Shown here in pieces: positions 41,136 to 48,632 of a stretch of DNA of 64,000 nucleotides; position 1 is the first letter of the stretch, and each line of letters opens with the position of its first letter. Position numbers and translations under genes: made by a program. Source of the stretch: Streptacidiphilus rugosus AM-16 (GTDB lineage Bacteria; Actinomycetota; Actinomycetes; Streptomycetales; Streptomycetaceae); assembly GCF_000744655.1 (NCBI RefSeq), contig NZ_JQMJ01000004.1:62001-126000 (forward strand), in the 5' to 3' direction. The notes under the pieces are model-generated. The model ran no database searches, was not told where the DNA came from, and saw nothing but the letters and a program-made list of their open reading frames with translations.

Positions 41136-43028
41136 TCAGCCGCGGATGTGCGGGCCGGCCGGGCCGGCCGAGCAGTGGACGCGCGGGCGCAGCCGCGAGG
41201 CGGTCCTGAAGCGGACCGCCGGCTGGCCCTCGGCCCGCCGATGATGCGCCGAGGGGGCCTGGCCGCGGGCGGCGCAGCTGAGACGGACCAGGGTCGGGAC
41301 CCGGAACCCGGCCCCGGTCGCTTGGTCGCGGTCGCACAGCAGGTGCGCGTCGAGCACCGCCTCGATACGGGACTCGGCCCGGTCGGGGCGGAGGCCCAGG
41401 ACCCGCCCCAGTTCGGCGAGGTCGAACTCGCGGTCCCCCAGACCGGCCAGCAGCGCGAGGGTCTGCCGGTCCCCCGCGTCCAGGCGGTTCAGCGCCGTGT
41501 CGAACCGCTGCCGGACGTCCAGGTCGGCGATGCTCAGCTCGGCCAGGCGGCTCTGCTCGGGCGCGAGCCGGCCGGCCAGCTCGGCGGCGGTCAGGGCGGG
41601 TCGCGCCGCGAGGCGCTGTCCGGCGGTCCACACCGCGAGCGGGAGCAGGTCGCAGCGCTGGACCAGTTCCAGGGCCGCACCCCGATCGGCCGCCACGCGG
41701 TCGGGTCCGGCGGCGGTGGCCAGCAGGGCGAGCGCGTCGGTGGCGGAGAGCCGGTCCAGGCTCACGCCGCCGCTGTGGGGAAGGCCGGCCAGGCGCCTGC
41801 GGCTGGTGACGATGGTCGCGCAGTCCCTGCCGCCGGGCAGCAGGTGGGCGATCTGGTCGTTGGCGGCCGCGTCGTCGAGGAGCAGCAGCACCCTGCGGTC
41901 GGCGGTCCAGCTGCGGAACCGACGGGCCGACTCCTCCAGCGAGGTGGGCAGTTCGCCCACGGCGGTGGTGCGCAGCAGGCTGTGCAGGGCGTCCAGCGGG
42001 TCGCGGGGCCGGCCGTCGGGGTCGTGCAGGGTGAGGAACAGCTGCCCGTCGGGGAAACGGTCCTTGACCCGCTGCGCCGCGTGCACCGCCAGTGCCGTCT
42101 TGCCCGAGCCGGGGCCGCCGCTGACGGTGACCACGGCGCCGGGGCGGCCCAGCCGGCGTTCCAGCGTGGCCATTTCGGCGGACCGGCCGACGATGTCGAC
42201 GTTTCCTGAGGGGATCTCGGCGGGCCTGATCCGCACGGAGGGCCGGGAGGCGGGCGACCGCTCGGGCATGTTCAGTCCGGGGGCGGAGGCGAGCACGGCG
42301 TTGTGCAGCCGCTGCAGGCGCTCCGACGGTTCCAGGCCGGCCTGGTCGACCACGTTCCGGCGCAGCCTGGCGTAGCAGCCGAGCGCCTCCTCCCGCTGCC
42401 CCGACCGGTAGGCGGCCAGCAGCAGCTGGGCGGCGAACTCCTCGCGCAGCGGGTGCTGCCGGGTCAGCGTCTGGAGTTCGGCGACCAGTTCGCGGTGGCG
42501 TCCGATGCGCAGGTCCACCTCGATCCGCTGCTCCAGGGTGGCCAGCCTGGTCTCCTCCAGCCGGGCGGCCTCGGCGGCCAGGACCGGACCGTGGACGACG
42601 TCGTCCAGCGGGCTGCCGCGCCACAGGGCCAGGGACTCGCGCAGCAGGCGCGCGGCCCGGGCGTGGTCGTTGTCGGCCAGGGCGGCGCGGCCGAGGGAGA
42701 GGCGCTGCTGGAAGACGTGGAGGTCGAGCTCGCCCGGCTGCAGCACGATCCGGTAGCCGTTGGGGCGGGTCTCCAACCACTGGCGCTCCCCCGTCGAGGG
42801 AGCGCCGGCCAGCATCTTGCGCAGCTGGTAGAGGTAGGTCTGGATGGTCTTCCTGGCCAGTCGCGGGGGCTCCTGGTCCCACAGCTCCTCGCTCAGGGTC
42901 GCATGGGAGACGATCCGCCCGGCGTTCAGCAGCAGTGTGGCCAGGACACGCCGGGGCATGGCCGCGGCCAGGGTGAGGTCCTGCACCCCGTCGCGCACCT
43001 CGACCGGTCCCAGTACGGAAAAGTCCAC
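41136..43028 (-). CDS. SARP-family activator with NB-ARC ATPase domain
   Basis: This 630-aa regulator has an OmpR-like winged helix (about 1-95: VLATLLLNAGRIVSHATLSEELW, IQTYLYQLRKML), the bacterial transcriptional activator domain (to about 240), and an NB-ARC domain with Walker A GGPGSGKTAL near 300 and VLLLLDDAAAND. It is shorter than AfsR and lacks TPRs. GTG 43028 with GGAGGGG is preferred over TTG 43049. Its promoter carries an ARE-like box, so it should be the link between butyrolactone signalling and the structural genes. Confidence 0.88.
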   Translation of the reverse strand: MDFSVLGPVEVRDGVQDLTLAAAMPRRVLATLLLNAGRIVSHATLSEELWDQEPPRLARKTIQTYLYQLRKMLAGAPSTGERQWLETRPNGYRIVLQPGELDLHVFQQRLSLGRAALADNDHARAARLLRESLALWRGSPLDDVVHGPVLAAEAARLEETRLATLEQRIEVDLRIGRHRELVAELQTLTRQHPLREEFAAQLLLAAYRSGQREEALGCYARLRRNVVDQAGLEPSERLQRLHNAVLASAPGLNMPERSPASRPSVRIRPAEIPSGNVDIVGRSAEMATLERRLGRPGAVVTVSGGPGSGKTALAVHAAQRVKDRFPDGQLFLTLHDPDGRPRDPLDALHSLLRTTAVGELPTSLEESARRFRSWTADRRVLLLLDDAAANDQIAHLLPGGRDCATIVTSRRRLAGLPHSGGVSLDRLSATDALALLATAAGPDRVAADRGAALELVQRCDLLPLAVWTAGQRLAARPALTAAELAGRLAPEQSRLAELSIADLDVRQRFDTALNRLDAGDRQTLALLAGLGDREFDLAELGRVLGLRPDRAESRIEAVLDAHLLCDRDQATGAGFRVPTLVRLSCAARGQAPSAHHRRAEGQPAVRFRTASRLRPRVHCSAGPAGPHIRG

Positions 43029-43050
43029 GACCCCTCCAGTCCCGCTCAAG

Positions 43051-43099
43051 AAAAATACCTTCGGGAAGGGTTTTTATCACCGAGGCAGACGAGGGTCAA
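43051..43099 (-). promoter_or_regulatory. SARP promoter overlapped by an ARE-like box
   Basis: On the minus strand TTGACC (43094-43099), 17 bases, TAAAAA (43071-43076) form a promoter. The box AATACCTTCGGGAAGGG (plus strand, within 43051-43077; arms CCTTC/GAAGG) covers the -10 and start region, about 23 bases before the SARP GTG. Receptor binding would silence the activator. Confidence 0.7.
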
Positions 43100-43146
43100 C
43101 GCGCCGGCATGCGGGACATCGTCGGCATCGCCCCTGACCAGCGGGG

Positions 43147-43164
43147 ACTCAAGCGGTTCTCAAG
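43147..43164 (+). promoter_or_regulatory. Possible SARP-binding heptamer direct repeat upstream of afsA copy 2
   Basis: ACTCAAG, 4 bases, TCTCAAG gives the 11-bp period typical of SARP sites, ending 14 bases before the -35 of the afsA promoter. Its neighbour, divergent SARP, is the obvious candidate protein. Confidence 0.5.
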
Positions 43165-43178
43165 GTGTGAGACGGCGC

Positions 43179-43213
43179 TTGCTCGCTGAATATTCCTGCC
43201 GGTAGGTTTTTTT
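43179..43213 (+). promoter_or_regulatory. Promoter with overlapping ARE-like box, upstream of afsA copy 2
   Basis: TTGCTC, 18 bases, TAGGTT, with ATTCCTGCCGGTAGGTTTTT over the spacer and -10. Spacing and box are the same as at 34768-34801, so both should answer to the same receptor. Confidence 0.68.
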
Positions 43214-43259
43214 CAAGTCGATCGCCCACATGGGCGGCCAGGGGAGGACTTTCTCTGTC

Positions 43260-44207
43260 ATGCGCCACTCACTTGCCATGCTCGACGGGCCTGCCGCCGC
43301 TTGCACCGCGGGGCGCTACGAACAGCCGGTGCCGCGCGGCCTCGTCCACCGGGCCTCGGTCTCCGAAGTGTTCTTGACCAACCTTCACCAGGACCGGGCG
43401 GACGCCTTCGTGCTCAGCGCCCAGTGGCCCCGCGGACACAGCTACTACCGCAGCCGCGCCGGCCTGCACGATCCGCTGCTCTTCGCGGAGACCACCCGGC
43501 AGGCCGGGCTGCTCATCGGCCACTCCGGCTACCAGGTCCCGCTCGGGGACCAGTTCATCCTGAACGGCCTCGACTTCGACATCGCCGACGCGGGTCTGGC
43601 CTGCGGCTCGACCCCGACCGACCTGCTGCTCCAGGCGCGCTGCGACAACGTCCAGCGGCGCGGGCAGCGGCTGGTGGGGCTCGACCTGCAGGTGGCCCTG
43701 TACCGCGACCTGGAATGGGTGGGGCAGGCCCGCTGCCGCTTCAGCTGCGTCTCCCCGGCTGTCTACCGGCGGCTGCGGGGCGAGGTGTCGCACCGGCCCG
43801 CACCGGACGCGGCCTCCCTGCCCCCGGTGGACCCGGCGGCCGTGGGCCGCGACAGTGCGGCCGACGTCGTCCTCTCCCCCGGCTCCCGCCCGGACACCTG
43901 GCTGCTGCGCTGCGACCGGAGCCATCCCGTGCTCTTCGACCACCCCGTCGACCACGTCCCCGGAATGGTCGTCCTGGAGGCGATGCGCCAGGCCTCCCTC
44001 GTCCTGACGGCCGACCCCACGGCGGTGCCGCTCTCCTGCCGGACCGACTTCCTGCGCTTCGCCGAACTGGACCGGCCCGCCGAGGTCACCGGCCGGATCG
44101 AGGCGCGGAGCCCGGACGGCACCACCTCCGTCAGGGTGGTCCTGGCCCAGGACGGCGACATCGTGGCCGAGAGTGTGCTGTGGTTCCGGGACGGAGCCGG
44201 GAGCTGA
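43260..44207 (+). CDS. AfsA-family butyrolactone-type signal synthase (copy 2)
   Basis: This 315-aa protein has both AfsA repeats: VHRASVSEVFLTNLHQ, LFAETTRQAGLLIGHSGYQVP and FILNGLDFDI, then VLFDHPVDHVPGMVVLEAMRQASL near 235. GGGGAGGA precedes ATG 43260; an upstream ATG at 43230 lacks a ribosome site. It heads an operon with a small ORF and the GntA-like, SDR and amidinotransferase genes. It may be a real signal synthase or an AfsA-fold enzyme recruited to biosynthesis, since it is not next to a TetR receptor. Confidence 0.85.
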   Translation: MRHSLAMLDGPAAACTAGRYEQPVPRGLVHRASVSEVFLTNLHQDRADAFVLSAQWPRGHSYYRSRAGLHDPLLFAETTRQAGLLIGHSGYQVPLGDQFILNGLDFDIADAGLACGSTPTDLLLQARCDNVQRRGQRLVGLDLQVALYRDLEWVGQARCRFSCVSPAVYRRLRGEVSHRPAPDAASLPPVDPAAVGRDSAADVVLSPGSRPDTWLLRCDRSHPVLFDHPVDHVPGMVVLEAMRQASLVLTADPTAVPLSCRTDFLRFAELDRPAEVTGRIEARSPDGTTSVRVVLAQDGDIVAESVLWFRDGAGS

Positions 44208-44209
44208 CC

Positions 44210-44470
44210 GTGCGTCCGATCCTCACGGCGCTGCTGCGCCGCCTGCTGCACCGCTGGTCGGAGGGCCTGCGCGCCTGGTGGGCCGAGCTGAATCCGGTGG
44301 TGATGCTCCGGGTCCCGCTGACCTTCCCGCCGCGTCCGGTCCACCTCGACCCTGACGAACTCCCCGTACCCGCCTCCCGGACGCCGCCGCACCCGCCGGC
44401 CGCTCCCCCGGCCACGGGCTCCGGGCCGGGCCGGGAGCCGACGCCGGCCCGCTCCGGCCGGGCCGCCTGA
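44210..44470 (+). CDS. Small 86-aa hypothetical protein
   Basis: A GTG start with GGGAG lies 2 bases after the AfsA stop. The first 40 residues (LTALLRRLLHRWSEGLRAWW, then AELNPVVMLRVPL) are amphipathic and Trp/Arg-rich, and the rest is proline-rich. No homologue recognised. Tight coupling to its neighbours supports translation, but a non-functional reading frame remains possible. Confidence 0.45.
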   Translation: MRPILTALLRRLLHRWSEGLRAWWAELNPVVMLRVPLTFPPRPVHLDPDELPVPASRTPPHPPAAPPATGSGPGREPTPARSGRAA

Positions 44471-44506
44471 AACACCGAGTCCTGTCCGAAGGGAAGTGCC
44501 GGCCCC

Positions 44507-45235
44507 ATGCCCGCGCACCGAAGAGCCACGGCGATCGCGAGAGCGCCGGAGCCGGCGGCGGAGGCCGTCCGCGGATCCCTCGTCGAGTGGATCAGCAGCG
44601 AGTCCTTCTCCTGCCTGGGCGGGAAGGCGTCGCTGCGCCGGGGGATCCTCACCTGCGCCGAACTGGGCACGATGGGCACCGGTTCGGCCACGGCGGCCCT
44701 GCACGCGGGGCTGCGTCGCTTCGTCCTGGACGGCCCCGAGGGCGACCGCGAGGACGGCCCCGCCCCGGCGGAGAACTTCCGGTCCTTCGTCGCGCTCTTC
44801 GACGGACCCACCGATCTCGCCGAGCCGGAGTTCGAGCGCTTGCTGTGGTTGCAGCTCGCGCGGCTGCACCGCCTCGACCGGCGGGAGCACGCGTGGGCCC
44901 CGGGCGTCGACATCGACACGGAGTCCGGGGACTTCGGCTTCAGCGCGGTGGGCCATCCGTTCTTCGTCGTGGGCCTGCATCCGCAGGCCTCACGGATCTC
45001 CCGACGGTTCTGCCGCCCGGCCCTGGCCTTCAACTCGCACCACCAGTTCAGGCGGCTCAAGGCGAACGGATCGTACGACGGCCTCCGCCGGAAGATCCGG
45101 GACCGGGAGCTGCGGCTGCAGCACTCGATCAATCCCAACCTCGCCGACTTCGGTGAGGTCTCCGAGGCCCGGCAGTACTCGGGGCGGCCCGTCGGCCCGG
45201 CCTGGACCTGCCCGGTTTCGCTGCACGACACCTGA
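44507..45235 (+). CDS. YqcI/YcgG-family haem N-hydroxylase, GntA/DcsA-like
   Basis: The 242-aa protein follows the family pattern: SFSCLGGKASLRRG near residue 33, FRSFVALFDGPTDLAEPEFERLLWLQLARLH (about 90-120), GHPFFVVGLHPQASRISRRF, HHQFRRL, and INPNLADFGEVSEARQYSGR near the C-terminus. Known members DcsA (arginine to N-omega-hydroxyarginine, cycloserine) and GntA (pre-guanitoxin) are haem proteins that hydroxylate guanidine nitrogens. An amidinotransferase two genes downstream would provide a guanidine substrate. This is the most informative clue to product chemistry. Exact substrate unknown. Confidence 0.85.
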   Translation: MPAHRRATAIARAPEPAAEAVRGSLVEWISSESFSCLGGKASLRRGILTCAELGTMGTGSATAALHAGLRRFVLDGPEGDREDGPAPAENFRSFVALFDGPTDLAEPEFERLLWLQLARLHRLDRREHAWAPGVDIDTESGDFGFSAVGHPFFVVGLHPQASRISRRFCRPALAFNSHHQFRRLKANGSYDGLRRKIRDRELRLQHSINPNLADFGEVSEARQYSGRPVGPAWTCPVSLHDT

Positions 45236-45283
45236 GCGCCGCTCAACTCGACCGCGACCGCACACGCGAGAAACGGGGATCCC

Positions 45284-46057
45284 GTGCAGAGCCACACACG
45301 ATCGGCGGTGGTGACCGGAGCGTCCTCCGGATTCGGACGCGCCACGGCGCGACGCCTGGCGTCGCAGGGACGGCCCGTGGTGGCGGTGGCCCGCAGGATG
45401 GACCGCCTCAAGGAACTGTGCGACGAGGTGCCCGACGGGCGGGTGCTGCCCCTGGAGGTGGACGTCCGCGACCAGGACGCGGTCGCCGAGGCGTTCGCCC
45501 TGCTCCCCGACGACTTCGCCGACGTGGAGGTCGTCGTGAACAACGCCGGCCTCTCCAGGGGCTTCGGCCCGGTCCAGTCCGCCGCCGTGCACCAGTGGCG
45601 CGAGATGGTCGACACCAACGTCATGGGGCAGTTGCACTGCCTGCAGGCGGTGCTGCCGCACCTGATCGCGAGCGGCAGCGGACACATCGTCAACATCGGC
45701 TCGGTGGCCGCCGTCTACCCGTACACGGGAGGCAACGTCTACGCCGCCACCAAGGCGTTCACCCACCAACTGAGCCTCGGCCTGCGGACCGACCTGGAGG
45801 GCACCGGCGTCCGGGTGACCTGCATCGCGCCCGGCATGGCGCGGACCGGGTTCGCGCTCGTGCGCTTCGACGGCGACCAGGAGCGGGCCGACGCCCTGTA
45901 CCGGGACGTCGATCCGCTGACCGCCGAGGACATCGCCGAGGCCGTCTCCTGGTGCCTGGCACAACCGGCCCGGGTCAACGTGAACATGATCGAGATCATG
46001 CCGACCTCCCAGCCCTTCGGCCTGGGCTTCCGCTCCCCCACCACTGCCAAGGGATAG
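45284..46057 (+). CDS. Short-chain dehydrogenase/reductase
   Basis: This 257-aa classical SDR has the cofactor motif VTGASSGFGRATAR (residues 10-23), NNAGLS (about 86), catalytic Ser in NIGSVAAV and YAATK (Tyr about 150, Lys about 154). The YdfG-like sequence suggests an NADP-dependent 3-hydroxy acid or serine/threonine-type dehydrogenase. GTG start; six bases before the amidinotransferase gene, so co-translated. It probably oxidises or reduces a side chain of the guanidino building block. Confidence 0.87.
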   Translation: MQSHTRSAVVTGASSGFGRATARRLASQGRPVVAVARRMDRLKELCDEVPDGRVLPLEVDVRDQDAVAEAFALLPDDFADVEVVVNNAGLSRGFGPVQSAAVHQWREMVDTNVMGQLHCLQAVLPHLIASGSGHIVNIGSVAAVYPYTGGNVYAATKAFTHQLSLGLRTDLEGTGVRVTCIAPGMARTGFALVRFDGDQERADALYRDVDPLTAEDIAEAVSWCLAQPARVNVNMIEIMPTSQPFGLGFRSPTTAKG

Positions 46058-46063
46058 AACACC

Positions 46064-47098
46064 ATGTCGCGCGTATGGAGCACCAACGACTGGGACCCGC
46101 TGGAGGAGATCGTTCTCGGCACGGCGCAGGGCTTCACCTCGCCGCCGGTGGACGTCTCCGTCCGGCACTTCTTCGAGCCCCCGCCCGGCGCGGAGCAGGA
46201 GCGGATCAGCGCCTCCACCCTCCGAAGGGTCGTCGAGGAGACCGAGGAGGACTTCCACGACCTGAGCAAGCTGCTGGAGGCCGCCGACGTGACGGTCCGC
46301 CGGCCCGAACCGCCACGACCGGACCTGCGCTACTCGGCGCCGGGCTGGGCGTCGGTCGCCATGCACGCCCTCATGCCGCGTGACTGCCTGCTGGTGCTCG
46401 GCGACAGGATCATCGAGGCGCCCATGGCGATGCGCGCCCGCTACTTCGAGACGCTCCCCTACCGCCGCCTGCTGGACGAGTACTTCGAGGACGGCGCCGC
46501 CTGGCTCGCCGCGCCGAAGCCGACGCTGCCGGACGAGACCTACCGCTACGAGCCGGGCCGTTCCGTCGTCGCCGAGCTGGAACCGCTCTTCGACGGCGCG
46601 AACATGCTGCGCTGCGGACGCGACGTGTTCTTCAACGTCAGCAACTCCGGCAACCGCAAGGGCGCGGCCTGGATCCGTCGGGTCCTCGGCCCCGACTACC
46701 GGGTCCACGAGATGTCCATCTGCTCCGACCACGTGGGCACGACCCTGCACATCCTGCGCCCCGGGCTGCTGCTGGCCAACTCCGCGCGCCTGAGCCCGGA
46801 CCGCATCCCCGAACAGCTGCGGGGCTGGAGGACCGTGTGGGTCGACGAACCCGAGGACGACGGCTACGCCTTCGGCTGGCCCCGCGCCTCGGTGTGGATC
46901 GGCATGAACATCCTCGCCCTGGGCCCGGACCGGGTCCTGGTCCCCGACAACCAGCCGCGGATCATGCGTCAGCTCGAAGCGGTCGGCGTCGAACCGGTCC
47001 CGGCCAGGTTCCGCCACGGACGGACCTTCGGCGGCGGACTCCACTGCTGCTCCCTGGACGTCCGCCGACGCGGCGAACTCGCCGACCACCTCTCCTGA
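46064..47098 (+). CDS. Glycine/inosamine-type amidinotransferase (StrB1-like)
   Basis: This 344-aa enzyme has the length of StrB1/AGAT (about 347). FDGANMLRCGRDVFFNVSNSGN carries the active-site Asp, DHVGTTLHILRPG the His, and FGGGLHCCSLDVRR the nucleophilic Cys (residue 328). It moves an amidino group from arginine to an amine such as glycine, lysine or a diamine. With an SbnA/B-type diaminopropionate pathway in the cluster, that amine could be diaminopropionate. Product then available to the GntA-like hydroxylase; inference. Confidence 0.9.
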   Translation: MSRVWSTNDWDPLEEIVLGTAQGFTSPPVDVSVRHFFEPPPGAEQERISASTLRRVVEETEEDFHDLSKLLEAADVTVRRPEPPRPDLRYSAPGWASVAMHALMPRDCLLVLGDRIIEAPMAMRARYFETLPYRRLLDEYFEDGAAWLAAPKPTLPDETYRYEPGRSVVAELEPLFDGANMLRCGRDVFFNVSNSGNRKGAAWIRRVLGPDYRVHEMSICSDHVGTTLHILRPGLLLANSARLSPDRIPEQLRGWRTVWVDEPEDDGYAFGWPRASVWIGMNILALGPDRVLVPDNQPRIMRQLEAVGVEPVPARFRHGRTFGGGLHCCSLDVRRRGELADHLS

Positions 47099-47129
47099 GC
47101 CCGACCGGCCCCTTCTCGTTGGAGTCCCC

Positions 47130-48632
47130 TTGCCTCCCGGCGCCATGCCCAAGGTGAACTACTCGTTGACCGCACTCCAGGCCGTCCGACTGCTGGGCGA
47201 CTGGGTCGACGGGCGACCCGCGTACGTCGCCCTGGCGTCGGCCTTCCGCGCGCTGATCACCGACGACCGGCTGCCCGTCGGCACCCGGATCCCCTCCGAG
47301 CGGAGCCTCGCGACGCACTGCGGGATCAGCCGGAACACGGTGACGGCGGCCTTCGGCCTGCTGCGCGCGGAGGGCTACCTTGAGGGCGCGCGGGGAGCCG
47401 GGAGCGTCACCGCGTTCCCCGGCGAGGCGCGGCGCCCGCGTCCCGCCCCGGCCGAGCGGCCCGCGGGCGCTGCCGCGGGCGCGCGCATCGACCTCGCCAC
47501 GGACACGACGCCCGACCCCGGCCCGCTGCTGACCGACGCCGTGCACCACGCCGCCGCGCAGCTGGGCGGCCACCCGGCGGACGCCGCCCACTCCCGGGTG
47601 GGCCTGTACGAGCTGCGCGAGGCGATCGCCGCCCACTACGGCCGACGCGGCCTGCCCACGACGCCGGGCGAAGTGATGATCACCACCGGCGCCTACCAGG
47701 GCTGGGGGCTGCTGCTGCGCCTGATGGCGCGCCGGTTCGAGCCGGTCCTGGTCGACTCGCCCACCGATCCCGACGCGCTGCACGCCATCCGGTCGATCGC
47801 CGGACGGCCGCTCCCCGTCGGCCTCGGCCCCCAGGGGTGGGACCCCGACCTGGTCGGCTCGGCGCTCCGCCAGGCACGGCCGGTGCTGGCGTACCTCATG
47901 CCGGACCATCACCGTCCCACCGGCCACCTCATGTCCGACGCCGCCCGACGGCAGGTGGTGTCCGCGGCGCGAAGCTCCGCGACCGTCCTGGTCGCCGACG
48001 AGACCCTGGCCGACCTCACCCTGGACGGCACCGCGGCGGCGCCGCTGGCCTGCTACGGCAACCGCGGCGAGGTGGTGAGCATCGGCTCGCTCTCCCCGGT
48101 CCTCTGGAGCGGGCTCGACCTCGGCTGGATCCGCGCGTCGGCCACGGTGATCGGCCGGCTGGCCCGCCTGCGAGGGCCGGGCGACGCCGGCAACTCCCTG
48201 GTCAACCAACTGATCGCCTGCCGTCTGTTCGAGTCCCACGACGCGCTGCTGACGGAGCGCCGCACCGTGCTGCGCACCCGCAGGGACGCCTTGGTCGAGG
48301 CGCTGCGGGCGCTGGCACCCGACTGGCGTTTCACCGCGCCACGCGGCGGGCTGTCCCTGTGGGTGGACCTCGGGGAACGGATCGGCTCGCGGCTCGCGGC
48401 CGCGGCCTCGACGCACCACGGCGTCGACGTGCTGTCCGGCTCCCGCTTCGCCGTCGAGGGGTCGCTCGACGGTTTCGTCCGTCTCCCCTACGTGCAGCCC
48501 GCCGACGTCCTCGCCGAGGGCGTGCGGAACCTCGTCCGGGCCGCGGCGCACCTTCGGGGACCGCAGGTGCGGGAATCCCACCATCAGGGACCGCGCCTGT
48601 CGCACCGGGAGCGGGAGTTGGTCGCCGCATGA
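47130..48632 (+). CDS. MocR-like (GntR-aminotransferase fusion) regulator without the PLP lysine
   Basis: This 500-aa fusion has a GntR winged helix at residues about 20-90 (RIPSERSLATHCGISRNTVTAAFGLLRAEGYLEG) and a fold-type I aminotransferase domain. In canonical MocR the PLP lysine lies in GS[FL]SK; here the segment is GSLSPVLWSGLDLGWIRA, proline replacing lysine. The NPTG motif reads RPTG. The domain may therefore sense another ligand or bind PLP non-covalently. TTG 47130 fits GGAG spacing; ATG 47145 is the alternative. It overlaps the following MFS gene, which it may control. Confidence 0.82.
   Translation: MPPGAMPKVNYSLTALQAVRLLGDWVDGRPAYVALASAFRALITDDRLPVGTRIPSERSLATHCGISRNTVTAAFGLLRAEGYLEGARGAGSVTAFPGEARRPRPAPAERPAGAAAGARIDLATDTTPDPGPLLTDAVHHAAAQLGGHPADAAHSRVGLYELREAIAAHYGRRGLPTTPGEVMITTGAYQGWGLLLRLMARRFEPVLVDSPTDPDALHAIRSIAGRPLPVGLGPQGWDPDLVGSALRQARPVLAYLMPDHHRPTGHLMSDAARRQVVSAARSSATVLVADETLADLTLDGTAAAPLACYGNRGEVVSIGSLSPVLWSGLDLGWIRASATVIGRLARLRGPGDAGNSLVNQLIACRLFESHDALLTERRTVLRTRRDALVEALRALAPDWRFTAPRGGLSLWVDLGERIGSRLAAAASTHHGVDVLSGSRFAVEGSLDGFVRLPYVQPADVLAEGVRNLVRAAAHLRGPQVRESHHQGPRLSHRERELVAA

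Noticed and set aside
41136..43028. AfsR-type full global regulator
   Set aside because: The protein stops shortly after the NB-ARC-associated region and has no TPR module, so it is called a medium-size SARP.
44507..45235. Assignment of the region as a guanitoxin or cycloserine cluster
   Set aside because: Only the haem hydroxylase is shared. The enduracididine cyclases, aldolase and kinase of guanitoxin, and the arginase, racemase and O-ureidoserine genes of cycloserine, are not present.
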